A stretch of 64,000 nucleotides of DNA from Cladopsammia gracilis (lineage: Eukaryota; Cnidaria; Anthozoa; Scleractinia; Dendrophylliidae): NCBI GenBank assembly GCA_022457155.1, contig JAJGOT010000135.1, positions 1,015,001 to 1,079,000 on the forward strand, written 5' to 3'. Both the position numbers and the translations under genes were made by a program. Below, one piece after another: positions 53,401 to 62,400 of this stretch. Each line of letters begins with the position of its first letter. Position 1 is the stretch's first letter. Below the pieces are notes generated by a model that had not been told where the DNA came from, searched no databases, and saw only the letters and a program-made list of their open reading frames with translations.

Positions 53401-56400
53401 ATGCACACCCAATGGTTGTTGTTAATGTGCAGCAGTTGAATAAATTCTGATGTCATGACATCAAACTGTCTTACGGAACCAAGTGTTGGTCTTTGGAAGC
53501 CACTGATGTTGGGATTAATTTTCTTTAAAAGCATCTGGGCATCATGAATGATTGTACAATCCAACCATCCAATGGGTGATGCTATGAGATCAAAGTCTGC
53601 TTGCCCTAGGCTGCCCAGTGACTTGTATTTGTTGTTTGCGGTTGTATTTTTAACAGTTTTTACATATGTAATGTCATCTTTAGCCTTCGGTTTGTTTGTA
53701 TTGCTTGCTTTGCAAACTGGACAAACCCATGTCGTTTTACTGTTATTTGGCATGCGTTTGAGATTAAGGCATGGCAAATGAAAAAACTTGCCATTCTGGC
53801 AACTAGAGTTATGACATTCTAGAAGCTTGTCAGTTTTCTTTGGTGGTTGTTGACACAAACAAACCGAATCCAATGCCAAAGCATCTGATGGTGCCTCATT
53901 TTTCAATCGTTTGCCAGCCTTCTTAAATTCTGGTTGCGTTCTACAGTTTGGGCAGTACCACAGTTTGGGAGTACTGTCAATATCCAAACAGGTGTAATGA
54001 AACTGGCCAATAAGACAGTTAGGGTTGGAGCAAAGTACAGTGTTCTCAGATGTCACAGTTCTGCAAAAGCATATTGAGTTACTAGCTTCTGGTGGTTGTT
54101 TTACATCATGACGCCTCGTATACCACCTCCCAAGCACTTCAGGTAAAACACAGGTCCTCCAAAAATTGGTCAGTTTTGGTACAACTTCAGTCCAGTGATC
54201 TGTGTTTGGAAAAATCCTTTGTTGTACCAGCTCTGCTCTCCCGTCATGATCAAAAGCACATACTACAAAGTCGCAGTACAGTTTCTCGCTGGTAAATATT
54301 TGTTGTTGGCACTGGTAATAGTACTGGTGAGTTTCCTTAAGTTTAAAACTTCCATTGCTGTCCTTTTCCAAACATGACGACGGTTTTAAGATATATCCCT
54401 CAAAGTCACAGTTTTCAACACACAAGGGGCATTTGACTTCACCGCATCCCTCACCGCAACAGTCACACGAACACAAGAAGTCAGGGGATGCATGTATCCA
54501 TGGATATTTTTCATTTATGATGAGTCCACATTTTTTTACTTTAAAGTTGACATGTTTCTCTTGCATTGCCTTTTCATAAGCATTAATTGCATCTTGTTCA
54601 TGTTTACAACCATGCCGGATTGCTTCTGTGTTAAGCTTGTTTAGCTCAGGATAACAAATTGATTGGATAAGAGATTGAGAGGGCAAGGCAGGATTTGTCT
54701 GGCATGCTGCCTTACTCTGGGAGGCTCCAATTCTGCCAGCTCTGTGCTTGAAAAAGTTGTTACCCTTTGCCTGGCTTCTGGTGTCTCTCTCCACTTGATC
54801 AATCTGGTCCCTGGAAACCTCAATTTTGACCTCCTTGCAAACCTTCAACAGTTCTGGATAGGTAAGGTCCAGGTACTTTTTGTTGAAAAGGTCATTAATT
54901 GTAGGGATTGTGCGGCTTTTAAGGACGTAGCTGCGTGCGAAATCAGGAACTAAACTGAGCACAATGGGTTTACTCTCATCTTTGCTTAGTTCGGCATAGA
55001 AGGCACCCATTTCGGCTTTCGTAGGCGCTGTAATTTTTCTTGCCGCACCACGTTTCGGAGGCGGATCGGGACTTGAAGCTTCAGGAAGGTTAGATAACTT
55101 TGCATCCAAGTCAGCTTTCATTTTCTTAGCAGAACTAAAGTTAATATCTCGGACCCTTGCATAATCTACGTGATCCACGTAAGTAGGTAGAATCCACGAG
55201 CATTTAACTTGGGTACACGATAGCTTACCATTTAGCTTCGTCCATGCTTCCAGGTAGAAAAGAACACTAGCTATATGAGAGCAAGATTCTGCTAGACCAG
55301 CTTTGCAGCCAAGACAATGAGCTGAAAGCACTGTTCCTTCTTTCTCCGTGATAATCCAAATTGGGATCAAAGAGTCATTCATTCGCTGTGAATGTCTCAC
55401 CTTCGCTAAAACAACAAACTTGTTTGCGATAATGTGGCCTTTCACGCCAGCAATAAATCCAGATACCATCTGATTATAAGCTTCAAGGCTTCGGAAAGCT
55501 TTAAACTGTTGCTGTGTGTAAAAGCTCGTCTCCAAAACCAGATAGCACAAAAGATCAGTCGATTCAACAGGAGGCAAGCAGTCTGGCTGAAAATGCTTTC
55601 CCTCGATAAGTACGGGATCGATCCCAATCACCGAAATTTTCTCCAAATAGCGCTGCCTAACTCGCGGTTCCAACTTCTTAACATATTCAGAAATTGGCAA
55701 AGAACAGTTATCGTCGGGGCTTTTGCCAGATTTTGCTTCACTTTCTGAATTATTCATTTTTAAAGGCTACAATTGTAGATGTGAGTCACATTTGCATGCT
55801 ATTACGCAATGGAAAGTGGTCCACCAATATGGCGACCGGAAGTTATGTGACGTCACGTGAAAACGATCTATTGAGTGTCGTAAAACTAAAACCAAAGTAA
55901 TTACTCTGACCAATCACAGCAGTCGTAAACAATCCAATGAACCAATCAGAGCTCCAAGCAATTACATGTCGGCGGCGCCAAGCGCGGGAAAACGCGTGCG
56001 AGCAAATCACGATTGGTTTTGGTTTTACTTCTGATTGGTCGAGAAAGTGGCGCGAGATTTTTTAGCCAATCACAAAGTGTAGCAATGCAAAACCAAAGCA
56101 ATTGTGTAATTACTTTCGACACTCAATTGAAAACTGCTCTAACACAAACTTTCCAACGGTTTACCAACGTGTTAAAATCAGTCTTTTCAGATGGTACATG
56201 TAAGCGCATCAGATAATTTAATTGGGAAGTGAGACTGGTCGAAGAACACGTACCTTTTCTCCGAGAGTATTGATTGTTTTCTCAATGTCGGCGTAGTCCA
56301 TTTCTTCTACGTTCCTAATAACTGGTACAACAAGACCCTGTAAAGAACAAAGAAAAAATTCAACAGGAACGATAGTAGGTGTGTAAATTATAGACGAAGA

Positions 56401-59400
56401 GTTCAAACAAATCTTGGTCTCTCTTGTCAGTAACAAAAAGCTGGAGACAGTAAGGGCCCGTTTACACAGGCGATTTTTTGTGCAATTTAAATCGCCTGTG
56501 TAAACTAGCGGCGATTTCAGTGCAATTTGGGAGCGATTTGTCGCGCGATGTCGCAGAGGTTTCGAACATGTTCGAAACCCGATGCAACTTGGCAGCGATT
56601 TTTGAGAAATCACAGCAAATCAAAGCAAATGTCGCACCCAAATCGCCGCTAGTTTACACTTGCGATAATAGTTGCATTGGAAAGCGCGACAAAAGTTGCA
56701 TCAAAACTCGCATGTGTAAACGGGCCTTAAGATTGATTTTTGTTTTCCTTTTGTCTCAGAATATGACAATGATTCTGAGACGAAGGAAAATAAAAATGAA
56801 AATTGGTCTGAAAATCAGCCTTCAAACCAAAGAAAAATTTGAACCACAACATCTTAGGGTTAAGTTGGAGGTTACTACATCACGTGATTCATTCTGACCA
56901 ATGACAAGCAAGGGATTGTTAATGTACATACCTTAGGTGTAGCTACTGCAACGCTGATGTCAACATAATCCCTGTACACAATTTCGTTGTTTTCAATTAC
57001 TGTGGAAAATAACAATGATGATGAAGTTACAGTCACATGAATAAATGATACTGAATAAAATAAAGTAACGAAATTGACAAATGTAAACGCCAAAATAACG
57101 AGAAATGTGGATGATTTCACTGTAAGGATGCTTGTGAAAAGTAATATCTTTTAACCCGTGAATACGCAAAGTGTAAAGAACGGGTTATCGGTAACGGTGG
57201 CAAATTCACTCACTCACTCACTCGCTCGCTCACTCACTCGCTCCTTCCATCAGCTGTAAACTTTTCCTAGGTACTTGGTGTATCCCTGATCATAATGTAT
57301 GGTACTTCATGTATCCCTTATTGTAACGTATTTAATTATTTATATATATTGCGGTGTAATTTAGGGTCGGATTACAGTATCTAGGGTTGAAGCACTGATT
57401 TTAGTATTTAGGTTTAAGCACTGATTCCAGTATTTCCAGTGTATCGAAAGGGTTAGTTCTTATATATGGTCTGGGCTAGCAGTATATTATCTTATATCCC
57501 TTAAAAACTACAGTTTCCAGCAGCTAGTCCTCGGTGGTGTAGTGGATAGTGTGCATGGAGCAGATCATACGGCCCGGGTTCGATTTCCTATTCTTTCCTA
57601 TTCTATTCTTCTGCTGTTTTTATCTTCTTTTTCTACTGAAATAAAAACTTTGGTCAGAGTAATTACTTTGGTTTTGGTTTTACCACACTCATTTGAATGC
57701 AAAATAATAAGGGATACACCAAGTACATACCAAGCTTTTCTGGGTAATTCCGCTGACCAGTGCCAAGGCTTTCGTGCCAAATGCAAAGGAATATGTATAA
57801 AAGGGGCATTTTGAAAGCGCGGCTCCAATGTTTTGCATTTGGAGTTCTTTGATGGAACATTAAAAAAATCTGCAGAATTCAAATGGATCTTTTAACAGAG
57901 ACACGCATTTTAACGCTTATCCTCGTTAAAACAAGGAGCCCGATGGGCTTCGAAACTGGCTCGTTTGGTCCCAGTTTCCACCCGGTTTTCATTTTAGAGT
58001 TTTATATTAGCAATCCACAATATACAATCTAGTATCTATCAATATGCACAGTCCAGTCCACATTTACATTTACATTCCACAGCCCGCTTCAAGCACTCCT
58101 TAGGGACGGACTATTTTATTGTTAAGATGGGGGGGGGGGGGGGTGGGGGTTAGGCAATTACTAAAAAAAAATTCCTGCACAGCAAAAGTAAAGAAAAAAA
58201 ATAATGCACAGCGATCAGAAAAATTGCCCAACACCGCCACCTCCCCCACAAAAATAACATCGTCCACCTTTAGTAGGCTACAATTTCAGGTCTATATTTT
58301 TTCCTCTGATCGACTCGGTACTGTTAGAAAAAAACATAGTTTAGAACTTTGTATATTTTTTGGCTTTAAAATCCTTGAAACCACCTACTACAAGGAATCA
58401 GGATTGTTCAAACACAGGCATTTTGGAGAATCGGTGATGGGGTTTCGAATAAATTAACAATATCAACATGATCGATCAAATAGCGTGACATAAATACGAG
58501 ATGTGTGGAATTTGAACGTGACTCCACGGAGTAATGCTTGAGAATTGTTTACTCAGCAGTTCTGTGACCTGTCGAGACGTGTTTTATTCAAACGATTTTA
58601 TTCGATCTAAACTCGACTGTTTGACAATTGATTTGGTTAGAAAAATTCAACTCGCTTTCCTTTTACCAGAAATAGATCGCATCCGAAAATCACAGAGATT
58701 TAATTTTTAACAATTCCGTCGAAATTAGAACGGTAAATATTTGAATTATAGTTGCCGACATCACTGATTACGCCATTTCTGAAAACCGGAAGTAAACTAG
58801 GTACGGTGTTGGCCGCAGCAAAAGCGATTCCCGGGGCAGGTGACCCGTCAGGCCGAAAAAAAAGAGGGTATTTTAAGAACAGAGCGACGAGCCAGTTAAT
58901 AATAAAAGCGTCTGGACAAATTGGACAACCGAAACGTTGCCCCAGTACAGCAATATTGCGTCACGCGTCAGCTCGCTATGCACTCAGATTGCGGCACTTA
59001 GATAAGCCTGGGAATTTACTATTAATCCTAAATGTTTGCCATAAACTTAATTTGTAATATCGTCTGGGGGAGTTACATGCTGTAATGCTAAAAAAAACGT
59101 TGCTGCAATCGTTGCGAAAAGTAGAACCAAATTGTAATTTCTGCAACAGTTGCAGCAGCTTGTCTCGCAACGATTTTGACCATTGCAGCCACAGGGTGTT
59201 ACACATTGCAATGGTTCATGCAGCATGTCTCGCAACGGCATTGAGAGACTTGCTGCACAAAAAAATTGCAGTGTGTAACACTGCCTTAAGTGAGAATTCA
59301 TTTTGTTGAAGTAATAGCCATTGTTTCTGTGTTGATCATTTGCTACGCCAAAAAGGGGCACATTTGGAGCATTTTTGGTTTTTTTTATTGGCCACAATTG

Positions 59401-62400
59401 TCACTTACATGTACGTCGCTTTTGCAATAAGCTATTCAGGAAGTTACTGTTACCCACATTGTCAATCAACTGTCATGCCCATAAATTCAGTGTACCAATA
59501 CAAGTTTCAAGGTATTTGAAAGCAGAAACGGCATTGACTTTTTACATTTGATCACCGCATAGATTCCACTGGAATAATAAGGATATGTTATGAAGCAACT
59601 GACCGGCATTAACTGTAGGTTCACTCTGCAAGGCATGGGCAGACGCCTTGATGAAGGCTGACATGAAGCCCAGTTTGACACCATGCTTCTTTAAAAATGC
59701 ATCTTTGTGTCTTTTTCGCATCTCAGAAATGTTGCTGCAAGAAAAGTGAAAAGGTTGGTACAGTGAATATAGACCCTACCCCCCAATCACAAAAAACAAG
59801 AAAAATAACACACTTACGTCATGTCCACCTCATTAAATGTTGTCAACATAGCATAAGTGTTCTGGGAATCTTTGAGTCTTTGAGCAATTCTCTGGCGCAT
59901 TCTTGTCATTTTTGCCTAAGTTAAAAGAAATTGGGTTAGTCAATTCCTAGACACCTCATGTTTCAGAAAATCCTATTAAAAAACCTTCGGTACTAAGAAC
60001 TTGTGGCATTTGCTTATGCCCACAAAATACTGCCAAAAACATACAAACTTGTAAAACAAAACCCACATGTTTAGTACAATGTTCTTATATAAATATAACA
60101 TAATGTAATACAAATGAAGAATGATCCTCGCAGTTGTAAACGCAATTTTAAGCGATTGAAAAAAGCCTGAAAAAATTCAGGACTTCAACGGGGTTCGAAC
60201 CCGTGACCTCGCGATACCGGTGCGATCTATATGATTTACTTCATATATATCATTCACATAATGTAATACCTTGTGCACAGAGCGAGCTCCTTTAGGTAGA
60301 CTTTCAACTGTCACTGTAGCTGCTGATGGAGGCGGTGCAGGGGTGGGTGGACCAGGCTTGACTTCTGCTATTGGCTGAGTGGGTATTTCAGGAACTAATT
60401 GATTAAAGTATATCCATAAATATGATGACCAATACTGTAAAGATCCAAATGAGCGTCATTTCTTTTAGATTTTCACAGTCTACTTCTTTTAACATCTTTT
60501 GGAAGTCACCACTTTTGGAAAGTTGCTTTGCTAGAGGTTCTTTTGTTAGCTACAATATGTACCAAATACTGATCTCCCAGGGGACAATGAAGGGGGTGAT
60601 CGCCATACCTTTGAGGGGTTAAAACTAATGGTTTGGTAACACTAAGGTGTTTGAATCTGTCAGAATTATTCTGACTCCTTTTAGGATGTTAGGGAAGTGG
60701 TCATAACAAGTATTATAATACTTCCGTATGGCCACGCTGACGCAATCCTATAGAAAATAGAATTGCAAGGTGACGTGAGCGGAGCCGGACAGGTTGATGT
60801 GAGCTGATCCAGAAAAAGCTGTCTGGTCCTGCTCGAATTCAAGTGACCTCGCACTGCACGACTATTCTTGTACTTTCTAGTCATATTATATAATGCTTAT
60901 TGACTGAGTTAGGTCAGGCCGGACGGGGAAATATTTGGCTCTCAATCATGGCGCATGGACCTCGCATGCACTCGGTCTGTACACCATGACCTTGAACCAA
61001 ATATTTTCCCGTCCTGGCCCTCCCACTTGGTCAATACTGTAAGTGCATATACTTGATGAGGACCCACCTTGTGTAGGGGAAGGGGAAGGGGGGGGGGGGG
61101 GTATGCAAGATACCACCTATCTGATGAGTCTTAACCCTTTAAGCCCTAAGAGTGATCAGCATCAAATTTCTCCTTGTAATATCAATGCCTTATCAATCAA
61201 AAAGGTCATGGGAATTAAGGACATGATCACACAAGATGAATTCTCTTGATATCCAAACAATTTCTCCCCATTACTTCTATAGGCAATGTACGTTGTATAG
61301 GGACAAGAAATGAGAATTTAAATTTTGATATAAGGGCCTAAAGGGTTAAATGGACAAAAATTAATACATTGGCCTTAAAAATTGAGATGAGACTTTAATA
61401 TTCTGTGGGCATGAAAATTGTATTGTTTTAATAGTAAAATGGCACAGGGCTTTTCAGAAAGAATAAATACCTCTTAGGATTAAAATAAATGTCTATCATG
61501 TGCAATTTAGGGGTAACACTTTATTCTTTTGTTATTAAAACAACAGAATACAATACCATTATATATATTCTACCTACATGTATTAATTTAACGAAAAATG
61601 GTGTACAATAGCATTACCCCTAAATCACGCAAAATATGAATTAATGTGAGTCACACGCACAAAAGGGGTTTCAATCACCCATGCCAATTTAATATGAGAA
61701 CCTCCACCATCACCCCTAGAACTAATCTAGTAAATGTAGTAAAATGCACAGGGATATTAGGTGGGGGGAGAGACTCATCATACTGTGAGTGCAAGCCTTT
61801 GACTTCCACATACCCCCCCTCCCACCACTTACCCTTGGACTGATCTAGTAAATGTAGTAAAATACAAAGGGATTTTTTTTTTTTTTGGGGGGGGGGGGGG
61901 CAACTCATCTCACTGTGAGTGAAAGCCTTTGACTGCCACATACTCCCCTCCCACCACCCCTAGGACTGATCTTTGTAGAAAAATACACAAGGATTTTAGG
62001 GGGGATAGACTCATCTCACTGTGAGTGCAAGCCTTTGACTGCCACATACCCCCCCTGCCCCTCCCACCAACCCTAGGACTGATCTTATAAATGTGGTAAA
62101 ATGCACAGGGATTTTAGGGGGGATAGACTCATCTCACTGTGAGTGCAAGCCTTTGACTGCCACATTTCCCCCCCCCCCCCATGCCCCTCCCACCAACCCT
62201 AGGACTGATCTTATAAATGTGGTAAAATGCACAGGGATTTTAGGAGGAGGGGGGCGGGGGCTCATCTCACTGTGAGTGCAAGCCTTTGACTGCCACATAC
62301 CTGGAGGTGGTGCAGCAGGAATTTCAGAAGATGTAGGAGGTGTTTCTTCAGATGGAGTCTCTTTAGCTGGTGTCTTAGGTTCAGGGGCAGCTGCGCTGAC

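Larger units (their letters stand above)
50666..55870. mobile_element. Autonomous ISL2EU-type DNA transposon, 5205 bp
   Basis: Inverted ends AGATCGTTTTCAC and GTGAAAACGATCT. The inner parts of the ends share CGCCATATTGGTGGACCA, giving termini of about 65 bp. A 2-bp AT duplication (50664-50665 and 55871-55872) is confirmed by the uninterrupted MITE copies. It carries two intact convergent genes: a THAP-DDE transposase (plus) and a YqaJ-nuclease protein (minus). An AT duplication with a THAP transposase and a YqaJ gene is what I know of the ISL2EU/IS4EU superfamily. Both frames are open, so the copy may still be active. Confidence 0.85.
50652..56139. mobile_element. GAGCAGTTTTC MITE split by the ISL2EU element
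   Basis: Left remnant 50652-50665 and right remnant 55871-56139. Outer TA at 50650-50651 and 56140-56141. Joined, it would be about 280 bp and would match the intact copy at 47492-47747 in the order of its blocks. Confidence 0.8.
49505..56253. other. 6.7-kb DLST intron enlarged by transposons
   Basis: Holds a TA MITE (50202-50617), a split MITE (50652-56139) and inside it the 5.2-kb ISL2EU element. The element accounts for three quarters of the intron. 49505-50200 shows no feature. Confidence 0.7.
57000..59603. other. DLST intron, 2.6 kb
   Basis: Contains the AACCCGTGAA repeat copy 2 (57153-57262), a tRNA-like piece (57530-57590), a fragment of the GAGCAG MITE (57655-57692), a G-run block (58095-58275) and a GCAACG-rich inverted segment (59085-59285). 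Confidence 0.6.
60395..62300. other. DLST intron with MITEs and a tandem array
   Basis: Holds a hairpin element (60899-61035), a G-run (61087-61101), a TTAA element (61135-61345), an inverted-repeat element (about 61500-61632) and the tandem array 61715-62300 that reaches the splice donor. Confidence 0.65.

Noticed and set aside
61715..62300. CRISPR array
   Set aside because: Units are contiguous tandem repeats of 113-125 bp without unique spacers, in an animal intron.
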